From Chitinophagaceae bacterium (GTDB taxonomy: Bacteria; Bacteroidota; Bacteroidia; Chitinophagales; Chitinophagaceae), in NCBI GenBank assembly GCA_947456825.1, contig CANGTM010000001.1, forward strand, positions 31,070-95,069: a stretch of DNA of 64,000 bases. Direction: 5' to 3'. A program made the position numbers and the translations under genes. The stretch's first letter is position 1. Each line of letters begins with the position of its first letter. The notes under the pieces are model-generated. The model was not told where the DNA came from, did no database searches, and worked only from the letters and a program-made list of their open reading frames with translations. Shown here piece by piece: positions 17,197-26,436 of this stretch.

Positions 17197-19410
17197 ATGA
17201 GAAAAAAACTGATCGGTCTACTGCTATTGACCCAAACGCTGGGTGCTTTTTCCCAGAATCCTGCCACCACCTTTACGATCCCCAATCGTACCATTTTGCT
17301 GCCTTGTGGTACAAGTTGTACCCCTGTTTCGGTGCAGGTGCCTCATATCAAACAGACCAATACATATGTAATGACGAACCCGGGCTACCAGCCCTTTGCT
17401 TATGTGACCCCAACGGGCACCGTAGTTAGTTCTATTTATGTCGATGACACCTGGAGCCAGCCTATTGCCTTGCCTTTCCCCTTTTGTTATTATGGCAACA
17501 GCTTTAACGCGCTGTTAATGGGTTCGAACTCCGCTCTTACTTTCGATATTAGCCGGGCGGGGCTGGGTAGCGGCTATTCAATCAGCAGCACTACAGGAGC
17601 CATTCCCAACACCACCTACACTGCTAACATGATATTTGGGCCATATCATGATATCGATCCCAGCGATCCATCCGCTAATAAAAAAATCGAGTGGAGAATT
17701 GAGGGCACAGCTCCCAAGCGCCGCTTTATTGCCAGTTATAACGACATGCCTTATTTTGGGTCGAGCTGTACAACACCAAGAGCGACCCACCAGATGGTGC
17801 TGTACGAGGCCACCGGTATCGTAGAGGTGTACATTCAAGATAAACCCGTTTGTACCTCTTGGAACGGGGGCAATGCGATCTTGGGTATGCAAGATGGAAC
17901 CCGCACTCAAGCAGTTGCCGCACCCGGCAAGAACGCCACGCAATGGGGTAGTACGGCCATGAACGAGGCTTACCGATTTATTCCCAGCGGTGGAACCTCT
18001 CGGTTCAAATCGGCTCGACTGCTGGTCAATGGGGTACAGGTCAATACAGCCGATACCAGCACGGCTTCACCGGGTGTGCTCAACCTAAGCTTTCCAAACG
18101 TTTGCCCCACCGCCGACAGTACCGCCTATGTGGTACAGGTTACCTACGGCGATTGCAATAACCCTTCGGCCGATGTTGTTTTTACCGACACGGTGTTTGT
18201 AAAAAAGACGGGTCCCAGCATCTCTGTTGCAAAGACAGATCCTAACTGTGCCCCCAACGGAACCATTACCGTTACAGCCCAAGGCGGTACTGCCCCCCTT
18301 CAATACAGTATCAACGGAGGAACAACCTGGCAATCGTCCAATGCCTTTACCGGGTTGGCCGGAGGCACGTATTCGGTAGTGGTACGCGATGCAGCCAACT
18401 GCCGGTCAAGCGTACAAACCATTACGCTGGCCGTATCGAACACATTGACGCAATCGATCGCCACGGCAGGAGCCAATTGTACGACCGGTGGCACGCTCAC
18501 CATTACAGCAACGGGTGGAGGAAATCCTCCTTATGAGTATAGCATCAATGGCGGAACAACCTGGCAATCGTCCAACACCTTTACCGGTTTGGCCGGCGGC
18601 ACTTACACCGTGGTTACGCGCAACCCCGTTACCACTTGTACCGCGACTGGTACCGCCACCATCTCATTTACGAATACGCTAACACTGGATCCTATTAGCG
18701 GCACTAGTATTTGTTTTGGTGCATCATTTACCCCGGTGGTAACCTCTAATGCCACCAGCTTCAGTTGGACACCCACGGCCGGCGTTAGTAATGCTTCCAT
18801 TGCAACGCCTGTGTTTTCTCCATCTGCCACTACGGATTACACGCTGTTGGCTCGTTTGGGTACCTGCTCTACCCAACGCACGATGACAGTTACGATTTTT
18901 CCGGGAGCTAGTGCCAATGCCGGTCCAGATGCAACCATTATTGCCGGAGATGTTTACACCATGCAGGCCAGTGGTTCTGCGGGCACCTATCTCTGGACGC
19001 CGTCTACGGCCCTAACGAATGCGGCCTTGCTTAATCCTAATGCGAATCCGTCGGTTACCACTACCTATTCGCTGCGGGTAACCACTTCGCAAGGGTGCGT
19101 GGCAAGTGACGATATGACCTTGACCGTAATTCCGTATTGCATCAAGCCTATGAACGCCTTTACGCCTAATGGGGATGGTATCAATGACCGCTGGTTGATC
19201 ACCAATGGAAATTGTTTGGCGAATGCGCAAGTGCAAGTGTTCAATCGGTATGGAGCAAAGGTCTTTGAGGATAAGAATTATCGCAATACGTGGGAGGGCA
19301 CCTACAATGGTAATCCACTTCCTGATGGAACCTACTACTATGTGATCACCTTCAGGCTAATCAATAACAAAGTAGAGACCCGATCTGGCAACGTTACGAT
19401 CTTGCGCTAA
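17197..19410 (+). CDS. Secreted T9SS type-B (gliding-motility-associated C-terminal domain) adhesin-like protein with two SprB-like repeats
   Basis: Signal peptide; two repeats '...YSINGGTTWQSSN.FTGLAGGTY.VV...'; C-terminus 'MNAFTPNGDGINDRWLITN...VQVFNRYGAKVFEDKNYRNTWEGTYNGNPLPDGTYYYVI'. Confidence 0.9.
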   Translation: MRKKLIGLLLLTQTLGAFSQNPATTFTIPNRTILLPCGTSCTPVSVQVPHIKQTNTYVMTNPGYQPFAYVTPTGTVVSSIYVDDTWSQPIALPFPFCYYGNSFNALLMGSNSALTFDISRAGLGSGYSISSTTGAIPNTTYTANMIFGPYHDIDPSDPSANKKIEWRIEGTAPKRRFIASYNDMPYFGSSCTTPRATHQMVLYEATGIVEVYIQDKPVCTSWNGGNAILGMQDGTRTQAVAAPGKNATQWGSTAMNEAYRFIPSGGTSRFKSARLLVNGVQVNTADTSTASPGVLNLSFPNVCPTADSTAYVVQVTYGDCNNPSADVVFTDTVFVKKTGPSISVAKTDPNCAPNGTITVTAQGGTAPLQYSINGGTTWQSSNAFTGLAGGTYSVVVRDAANCRSSVQTITLAVSNTLTQSIATAGANCTTGGTLTITATGGGNPPYEYSINGGTTWQSSNTFTGLAGGTYTVVTRNPVTTCTATGTATISFTNTLTLDPISGTSICFGASFTPVVTSNATSFSWTPTAGVSNASIATPVFSPSATTDYTLLARLGTCSTQRTMTVTIFPGASANAGPDATIIAGDVYTMQASGSAGTYLWTPSTALTNAALLNPNANPSVTTTYSLRVTTSQGCVASDDMTLTVIPYCIKPMNAFTPNGDGINDRWLITNGNCLANAQVQVFNRYGAKVFEDKNYRNTWEGTYNGNPLPDGTYYYVITFRLINNKVETRSGNVTILR
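18304..18604 (+). repeat. Internal tandem SprB-like repeat pair with near-identical ~65-nt DNA core (18304-18370 vs 18538-18604)
   Basis: Both copies encode YSINGGTTWQSSN(A/T)FTGLAGGTY; most differences are synonymous. Confidence 0.8.
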
Positions 19411-19430
19411 CCACCGTTTAATTAAAACCT

Positions 19431-20327
19431 ATGAACCGCATTCTATCTATACTGCTACTGACACTGACGTTGGGCACGCTTGATGCCCAGCAGTTGATGA
19501 CATCCTCTCTGTACGACCTTCAGGGCAATCTGCATAATCCGGCCATGGCGGGGTTACGCCAACAAACAGTATTGGGCGCTTCTTATCGTAGTATGTGGAG
19601 TGGTATCGAGGGGAGTCCCGTTACAGCCCTGGTCTATGGCTCAACCTATTTGCAAAAAGCCGGCATCGGAATTGGAGGCTATTTGTACAGCGATGTGACC
19701 GGCCCTACCAGCAGAAGAGGCATTCAGACCTCTTATGCCTACCATATCCCTATGAAAAACGGTGCGCAATTCTCTGTGGGGCTCGAGGCGCGCTTTCAAC
19801 AATTTGCCATTGACAAATCCATGTTGATCGACGCGTTGGGTAGCGATCCTGTTATGGGCGGGGCTGCCAATCGTTTTAAAGGGGATGCTGGATTGGGGGT
19901 GGCTTATACCGCCTCTAACTGGCAGATCGGCGCATCGGTTAGTCAGCTGGTTCAATCGAAACTCGATTTCTATACGGGGAATCTGATGCGTAACGAGGAA
20001 GCTCGTCTTTATCGACATTTCTACCTCCAGGGCTCTTACCAGTGGCAAGTAGATGCCAATACCCGCATCATCCCTAATTTTTTAGTGATCTATTTGCCCA
20101 ACGCGCCTACCGAGCTGCAAGCGGGTGCCCGAGTGGAGCACCGTGAACTTTTCTGGTGGGGACTATCGCTGCGTGCCCGGCAAAGCTGGATGCTTTCGGC
20201 CGGGGTAAAGGTGCAGCAAAAAATGACCTTTGGCTATTCCTTTGATATCTACTCGACGCCGCTCAGTGTTTTTGACCGCGGGCCCAATGCACACGAAATC
20301 TTGATTCGTTATCAATTCGGTAAATAA
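19431..20327 (+). CDS. PorP/SprF family type IX secretion system membrane protein
   Basis: 'NPAMAGLRQQTVLGASYRSMWSGIEGSPVTALVYGSTYLQKAGIGIGGYLYSDVTGPTSRRGIQTSYAYHIPM' PorP/SprF pattern; 20 nt after a type-B CTD gene. Confidence 0.93.
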   Translation: MNRILSILLLTLTLGTLDAQQLMTSSLYDLQGNLHNPAMAGLRQQTVLGASYRSMWSGIEGSPVTALVYGSTYLQKAGIGIGGYLYSDVTGPTSRRGIQTSYAYHIPMKNGAQFSVGLEARFQQFAIDKSMLIDALGSDPVMGGAANRFKGDAGLGVAYTASNWQIGASVSQLVQSKLDFYTGNLMRNEEARLYRHFYLQGSYQWQVDANTRIIPNFLVIYLPNAPTELQAGARVEHRELFWWGLSLRARQSWMLSAGVKVQQKMTFGYSFDIYSTPLSVFDRGPNAHEILIRYQFGK

Positions 20328-20394
20328 GCCGCTTCGCAACGCTGTCTCCTCGTTTCCACTTTAGCATGGGGGATATTTTGTAAATTCGTAGACC

Positions 20395-22644
20395 ATGGAA
20401 ACGGTCGCGCACATACCCCCTTACAGTCTAAACCAAGATGAGGAAAAGAAACTCATTTTGCGCGAGTACCGTTCATTGCTCAAGATCCTGAAATCACGGA
20501 TCAAGCCCGGTGATAAACTATTGCTTCGCTCGGCCTTCGAGTTAGCCGCCGATGCACATAAGACCATGCGTCGCAAGAGTGGAGAGCCCTATATTCTGCA
20601 TCCGATCGCAGTAGCCAAGATCTGTGTAGAGGAGATAGGACTCGGTGTGCGTTCCTCGATCTGTGCACTGCTGCACGATACGGTAGAGGACACGGACATT
20701 ACACTCGATGATATCAGCAGGGATTTTGGCGAAGAGATCACACGCATCGTGGACGGGCTTACCAAGATCGCCAATGTGGTGGATGTGAATGCCTCGCAGC
20801 AGGCCGAGAATTTCAAGCGGATCTTGCTTACGCTTACCGATGATCCCCGGGTTATTTTGATCAAGCTATCGGATAGGTTGCATAACATGCGCACGCTCGA
20901 TTGCATGAAGCGAGAAAAGCAACTGAAGATCGCCTCCGAGACCATTTTTATCTATGCCCCATTGGCGCATCGTATGGGTCTTTACACGATCAAGACCGAG
21001 CTGGAAGATCTGGCCATGAAGTACATGGAGCCTGACACCTACCGCGAGATCGCACGTAAATTGGCCGAGACTCGCAAGGAGAGGACCAAATTCATCAATG
21101 AATTCATCAAGCCCATTCGGGACAAGATAGAACAGGCGGGGCTAAAGGCCGACATTCATGGCAGACCCAAGAGCATTCACTCCATTTGGAACAAGATGAA
21201 GAAAAAGGGTGTGGAATTCGAGGAGGTATATGACTTGTTTGCCATTCGGGTGATCCTCGACTCGGCCCCTGAAAAAGAAAAGGAGGATTGCTGGAAGGTT
21301 TATTCGATGATCACCGATGAATATAGTCCTTCCCCCGAGCGACTTCGCGATTGGTTGAGTAATCCCAAGGCCAATGGATATGAGGCCTTGCATACGACGG
21401 TGATGGGAGCGCAAGGTCGCTGGGTAGAAATACAGATCCGTTCACAACGCATGAATGAGATCGCCGAAAAAGGACTGGCGGCTCACTGGAAGTACAAAGA
21501 AGATGCACAAGATGAGAGTCGCTTCGATAAATGGTTTCAGCAGATCCGCGAGGTGATAACCAACCAGGAGACCGACAGCATCGATTTCTTACAAGATTTC
21601 AAGACCAGCTTTTTGGCAGAGGAGATCTATGTGTATACGCCTAAGGGGGATGTTAAGATGTTGCCTGTGGGTTCTACAGCGCTCGACTTTGCCTTTAGTG
21701 TGCATAGCGCCATCGGTACCAAGACCATCGGCGCCAAGGTCAATCATAAATTGGTGCCCATCAGCTATCGGCTCCATAGTGGCGATCAGGTAGAGATCAT
21801 CACCAGCAGCAAACAAAAGCCCTCTGATGACTGGTTGAGCTTTGTGGTCACTTCCAAGGCCAAGGGTCGTATCCGCGATGCCTTGCGCGAAGAAAAAAGA
21901 AAGGTAGCTGACGAGGGTAAATACGTGGTGCAGCGAAAGTTGGAGGGCATGGGGGTCACTGTCTCCCCGCATAATATAGACGAGTTGGTTAACTGGTACA
22001 AACTCGGCAATCATCTTGACTTTTATTACCAGGTGGCCGTTAAGGGTATCGATCTGAAAGAGCTGAAAGAATTCAAGGTCTCAGGAGACCGCATCGAGGC
22101 CCCTCGACCCATCAAGACCACTCCGTTGCCCGATCGTCCCGAGATAATCCCCCATCATTTGATGCCCCGAAAGGATGCCGAGCTGATCATCTTTGGAGAA
22201 CGAAGTGACAAGATCGTCTACAATCTTGCGAATTGTTGCAAGCCGATTCCGGGCGACGATGTATTTGGTTTTGTGACCACCGGCAAAGGACTTACCATTC
22301 ACCGGACCAACTGTCCCAATGCCGCCAAATTGCTGGCCCACTATGGACACCGTGTCGTAAAGACCAAATGGGCCAAGAATAAGGAGATCTCATTTTTGAC
22401 CGGCATCAAGATAGTGGGTATCGACGATGTGGGTATGGTCAGCAAGATCACGAACCTGATCTCCGGAGAGCTCAAGATCAATATTGCGGCCATTACCATC
22501 GAGGCCAAGGAAGGGATCTTTATGGGAAATATTCGCCTTTATGTGCATGAAAAGGAAGAGCTTGAGGCCCTCGTAGCCGCTTTGCTCCAAGTGTCGGGTG
22601 TAGAGTCGGTGGAGCGCTATGACATGGAGGATATTCCGGCCTGA
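20395..22644 (+). CDS. Bifunctional (p)ppGpp synthetase/hydrolase (RelA/SpoT homologue)
   Basis: HD hydrolase 'ALLHDTVEDTDITLDDI', synthetase 'GRPKSIHSIWNKMKKKGVEFEEVYDLFAIRVI', TGS 'VYTPKGDVKMLPVGSTALDFAFSVHSAIG', C-terminal ACT. Confidence 0.96.
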   Translation: METVAHIPPYSLNQDEEKKLILREYRSLLKILKSRIKPGDKLLLRSAFELAADAHKTMRRKSGEPYILHPIAVAKICVEEIGLGVRSSICALLHDTVEDTDITLDDISRDFGEEITRIVDGLTKIANVVDVNASQQAENFKRILLTLTDDPRVILIKLSDRLHNMRTLDCMKREKQLKIASETIFIYAPLAHRMGLYTIKTELEDLAMKYMEPDTYREIARKLAETRKERTKFINEFIKPIRDKIEQAGLKADIHGRPKSIHSIWNKMKKKGVEFEEVYDLFAIRVILDSAPEKEKEDCWKVYSMITDEYSPSPERLRDWLSNPKANGYEALHTTVMGAQGRWVEIQIRSQRMNEIAEKGLAAHWKYKEDAQDESRFDKWFQQIREVITNQETDSIDFLQDFKTSFLAEEIYVYTPKGDVKMLPVGSTALDFAFSVHSAIGTKTIGAKVNHKLVPISYRLHSGDQVEIITSSKQKPSDDWLSFVVTSKAKGRIRDALREEKRKVADEGKYVVQRKLEGMGVTVSPHNIDELVNWYKLGNHLDFYYQVAVKGIDLKELKEFKVSGDRIEAPRPIKTTPLPDRPEIIPHHLMPRKDAELIIFGERSDKIVYNLANCCKPIPGDDVFGFVTTGKGLTIHRTNCPNAAKLLAHYGHRVVKTKWAKNKEISFLTGIKIVGIDDVGMVSKITNLISGELKINIAAITIEAKEGIFMGNIRLYVHEKEELEALVAALLQVSGVESVERYDMEDIPA

Positions 22645-22667
22645 ATTTCTTATCTTACGACTTCATT

Positions 22668-25600
22668 ATGTCAACGTATAGCAGTAAAAAGCTCTTGGTA
22701 TTAGTGCTATTGCTGGGGCTGTCATCGACACGCCTTTTGGCACAGCTTTGTATTCCGACCGGTATCCAGAACACTAGCGTAAACTTGCCTTGCAACCAGC
22801 TTTGTACCAACCTGGTCTTTCAGGTTCCGCACATTAAATCGACCAGTGATTATGTGTTGCGCACTATTCCCTTTGGTCCACTCCCTTTTTTAAGTGCCAC
22901 GGGAACGCAAGACATAACGCTATACTGTGACGATGTCTTTGGTCTAAAGTTCGCTCTTCCTTTTCCGTTTCGTTTCTATGATTCGTTGTTTAGTAAAGTG
23001 GTCGTTGGCTCCAATGGGTTGCTCACTTTCGATACGACCAACTCCAGCATGTACAATACGTATGTTATTACGAATGCGATCCCCTCTGCCTCTTACGCTC
23101 GTGCGGCCATCATGATCGCCTACTCGGATCTTGACCCTCGTCCCCGTGATCCACTCATCACTTGCCCTGATGCCAATGCCAGCTTGCCTGATCGAAAGAT
23201 AGAATGGCGCGTAGAGGGAACATACCCCTGCAGAAGGTTTGTGGTTAGTTATTACAACATTGGCACCTTCGGAAGACCGAATACAACTGCCATGAACAAC
23301 CTTCAGATCATCTTGTACGAATCTACGGGTATCATTGATTTTCATCTGGCCAACCGAACTACCAACTCCAGCACCAACGCTGGTCGCGCCATCTTGGGTA
23401 TCCAGGATTGGCTGCGCGCCCGATCCGTATCGCATCCAACACGTAATGCCACCATTTGGAACCCGGGAGCGATCAACGAGGGATGGCGGTTTATTCCCAA
23501 CGGGTCTACTTCTTACTATCACTCCTCTCAATTATTGGATATGTCAGGGGCCGTTGTGGCTACTGCCGATACAGCAACCACAGCTACAGGTTTGTTAGAT
23601 CTGCGCTTCACGAATTTCTGTCCGGCCGCCGGTGCCAATCAGTATGTGGTCAAAACAATTTTTAATAGTAATGATGCGACCGGAACACAATTGATTTCGC
23701 TCGACACCTTTTCCGTTACGCGCAACAATAGTTTGAATGCCACAACCACCAGTAACAACCCCAGTTGCGGGCTCAATAATGGTTCGTTAACGGCCTCTAT
23801 ACCAGCCGGGGTAGGGATTCCGCCCTATACCTACTCCATTTCGGGAGGAACCGCTGCCACTGTTTCTGCTACTACCTACACGTTTACCAATCTTGCATCC
23901 GGAACGTATAGTGTGGTGGTGGCCGACGCCTCGGGCGGATGTGTGAGTACCCTGAGTTCAACCTTGGTATCGGTGGGTGCATTACAAGCAACGTTGGCAA
24001 CAGCTCCAACCGCTTGCACGGGCGTAAATAACGGTACCATTACCATTAGCGGGGTGCCTGGGGCCGGCCCGCATCGTTTTCAACTTGACGCTAATGCTCC
24101 GGTCGTTGGAACACTTCCTTTTACATTTACGAATGTTTCTGCAGGAAACCACACGGTGATCGTTACCGATCAGGGTTCGAATTGCAGCTCGGGCCCTCTG
24201 ACCGTTAATGTGGCGCAGGGTGCTGGCGTTAATGCCACCGCCGCTCTAACGGCCACCTCTTGCCCAACAGTAAATAACGGGACTGCAACTATAACGGTCA
24301 ATACCGGAACGGCACCTTTTCGCTATGCCATTGATGGGGGGGCTCCTACCGCGCCGACGGCAGCTGCTACCTATACATTCAATGGACTCTCGTCAGGAAG
24401 CCATGCGGTTGTCGTAACAGATGCGCTGGGATGCTCCAGAACACTTAACGTATTCGTTACCGCTGGCCCCACCTTGTTGGCGGGTGCTGCTCCCACGGCC
24501 ACCACTTGTGATGGTGCGGTAAATGGAAGCCTTGTGATTACTCCCTTTAGTGGTACGGCACCATTTACTTTTTCTTTAGACGGAGGAAGTTTTATTACGG
24601 GCAGTGCGCCCTATACTTTCAATAATGTGGCTGCGGGTGTGCATACCGTGATCGTGCGAGATGCCTTGGGTTGCCAGAGTAATTCGGTTCCTGTAACCGT
24701 AGCAGCTGGCCCGCCACTGATCACTACCGCCACTTCTACGCCGGCTCTTTGCAATGCGGGTAATACAGGTACTATTACCGTGGCCCCTCCCACCATTGGG
24801 CAGGCTCCTTACGAATACTCACTCGATGGCATCAGCTGGCAGACCACTAATCAGTTCGGCGGACTCACTGCCGGCACCTACACCATTCGATTCAGAGAGA
24901 CCAATGGTTGTGTCGGTACTACTTCGCTTGATATCACAGAGCCTAGTGCAATGACCCTGTCAACTACGACGGTGCCGGTAATTTGTAACGGACAATCCAA
25001 TGGGCAACTAAGCGTGGCGGCAACAGGGGGTATCGCACCTTACCAGTACAGCGTCAATGGAGGAGCCAACTGGCAGGCAGCCAATGCATTTTCATTATCG
25101 GCAGGCAGCTACACCCTTACCATCAGAGATGCCAACAACTGCACGCGTACACAATCGGTGATATTGACAGAGCCTCCTGTATTGGGGGGAACGCTGACCA
25201 CCACCAATGCCAGTTGTAATGGGGGCAATGATGGAACCCTAACATTGACACCTTCGGGGGGTAACGGTACTTACAGTTATTCGCTTGATGGGGGTATCAA
25301 CTGGCAAGCAACGAATAGTTTTAATTTGGCGCCAGGTACTTACACTGTTACCATCAAAGATCAACTCAATTGCGTTTACCAGTTACCCGCTGTGGTGGGT
25401 CTTACCAATGATCTTTCCGTAACACCGCAAACCGACGTTACTATATGCGAAAGCAAGTCTACGCAATTGCAGGTCGTGTCTAATGCTCTTCAATACGATT
25501 GGACACCGGCATCTGGATTGTCCGCCGTTAACATCGCCAACCCAATCGCCTCGCCCCGGGTGACGACGCAGTATATAGTTGCACTGACACTGGGGCGTTG

Positions 25601-26405
25601 TGTTTCGCGCGACACGGTAATGGTTACCGTTAACCCTGCACCTATACCCAATGCGGGCCCCGATATTTTCATCTGCTATGGACAATCTGCCACACTCAAT
25701 GGTAGTGGAGGTACCGTGTATCGCTGGACGCCTTCTACCTATCTGAATAATTCGTCCCTCCCCAACGCTATTTCTACCCCTGATCGAAATATATACTACG
25801 TGCTTTCTGTTCTCGCAGATGCTAATGGATGTGCCGCACTGGTCACCGATACCGTGATGATCGATGTAACACCACCCATTCAGGTGCGCACTTTTCCGGC
25901 CGATACGATCGGATATCCCGGCGATCAATTTCAGCTGCTTGCCGTTCCTAACGATCCCGATGTTACTACCTATGTATGGACGCCTTCGGTAGGCTTAAGT
26001 AACGCCGGTGTGGCCAGCCCTACGGTTACGATCGGATCTATTGGGGCAGATGTACGCTACAAAGTGGTTGCCTCTACGGTGGCTGGATGTAAGGGTGAGG
26101 CATACGTGAATGTTCGAGTGTATAAGGGTCCTGATATTTATGTGCCGACAGGTTTTACCCCCAATGGTGACGGAAAGAACGACAGGTTTACTCCTTTTCC
26201 GGTGGGGATGAAGAGTTACAATTACTTCCGGATCTTTAACCGGTGGGGTCAATTGGTCTTTCAAACGCGTCGACTAAACGATGGATGGGATGGAACCATC
26301 GGTGGTCAGTTACAGCCCGAGGGTATTTATGTCTGGATGATAGAAGGACTGACCAAAGACGACCGAGTGATCTCGAAAAAAGGAACGATAATGCTGATCA
26401 AATAG
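22668..26405 (+). CDS. Large secreted T9SS type-B adhesin-like protein with about seven SprB-like repeats (1245 aa)
   Basis: Signal peptide; N-terminal ~270 aa resembles that of 17197..19410; SprB-like repeats; C-terminus 'IYVPTGFTPNGDGKNDRFTPFPVGMKSYNYFRIFNRWGQLVFQTRRLNDGWDGTIGGQLQPEGIYVWMI'. Confidence 0.92.
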   Translation: MSTYSSKKLLVLVLLLGLSSTRLLAQLCIPTGIQNTSVNLPCNQLCTNLVFQVPHIKSTSDYVLRTIPFGPLPFLSATGTQDITLYCDDVFGLKFALPFPFRFYDSLFSKVVVGSNGLLTFDTTNSSMYNTYVITNAIPSASYARAAIMIAYSDLDPRPRDPLITCPDANASLPDRKIEWRVEGTYPCRRFVVSYYNIGTFGRPNTTAMNNLQIILYESTGIIDFHLANRTTNSSTNAGRAILGIQDWLRARSVSHPTRNATIWNPGAINEGWRFIPNGSTSYYHSSQLLDMSGAVVATADTATTATGLLDLRFTNFCPAAGANQYVVKTIFNSNDATGTQLISLDTFSVTRNNSLNATTTSNNPSCGLNNGSLTASIPAGVGIPPYTYSISGGTAATVSATTYTFTNLASGTYSVVVADASGGCVSTLSSTLVSVGALQATLATAPTACTGVNNGTITISGVPGAGPHRFQLDANAPVVGTLPFTFTNVSAGNHTVIVTDQGSNCSSGPLTVNVAQGAGVNATAALTATSCPTVNNGTATITVNTGTAPFRYAIDGGAPTAPTAAATYTFNGLSSGSHAVVVTDALGCSRTLNVFVTAGPTLLAGAAPTATTCDGAVNGSLVITPFSGTAPFTFSLDGGSFITGSAPYTFNNVAAGVHTVIVRDALGCQSNSVPVTVAAGPPLITTATSTPALCNAGNTGTITVAPPTIGQAPYEYSLDGISWQTTNQFGGLTAGTYTIRFRETNGCVGTTSLDITEPSAMTLSTTTVPVICNGQSNGQLSVAATGGIAPYQYSVNGGANWQAANAFSLSAGSYTLTIRDANNCTRTQSVILTEPPVLGGTLTTTNASCNGGNDGTLTLTPSGGNGTYSYSLDGGINWQATNSFNLAPGTYTVTIKDQLNCVYQLPAVVGLTNDLSVTPQTDVTICESKSTQLQVVSNALQYDWTPASGLSAVNIANPIASPRVTTQYIVALTLGRCVSRDTVMVTVNPAPIPNAGPDIFICYGQSATLNGSGGTVYRWTPSTYLNNSSLPNAISTPDRNIYYVLSVLADANGCAALVTDTVMIDVTPPIQVRTFPADTIGYPGDQFQLLAVPNDPDVTTYVWTPSVGLSNAGVASPTVTIGSIGADVRYKVVASTVAGCKGEAYVNVRVYKGPDIYVPTGFTPNGDGKNDRFTPFPVGMKSYNYFRIFNRWGQLVFQTRRLNDGWDGTIGGQLQPEGIYVWMIEGLTKDDRVISKKGTIMLIK
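23757..25373 (+). repeat. Seven tandem SprB-like protein repeats (55-65 aa each)
   Basis: Recurring C-x-x-x-x-N/G-G-x-[IL]-x...P[YF].[YF].[LI][DN]G....[YF].[FL]..[LV].[AS]G.[YH].[VI].[VI].D..[GN]C pattern. Confidence 0.8.
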
Positions 26406-26408
26406 GCC

Positions 26409-26416
26409 TATTTTTG
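26409..26416 (+). promoter_or_regulatory. -7 promoter element (TATTTTTG) for purA
   Basis: TAnnTTTG match 20 nt before purA ATG. Confidence 0.5.
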
Positions 26417-26436
26417 CCCCGCTTATTACAAACGTT

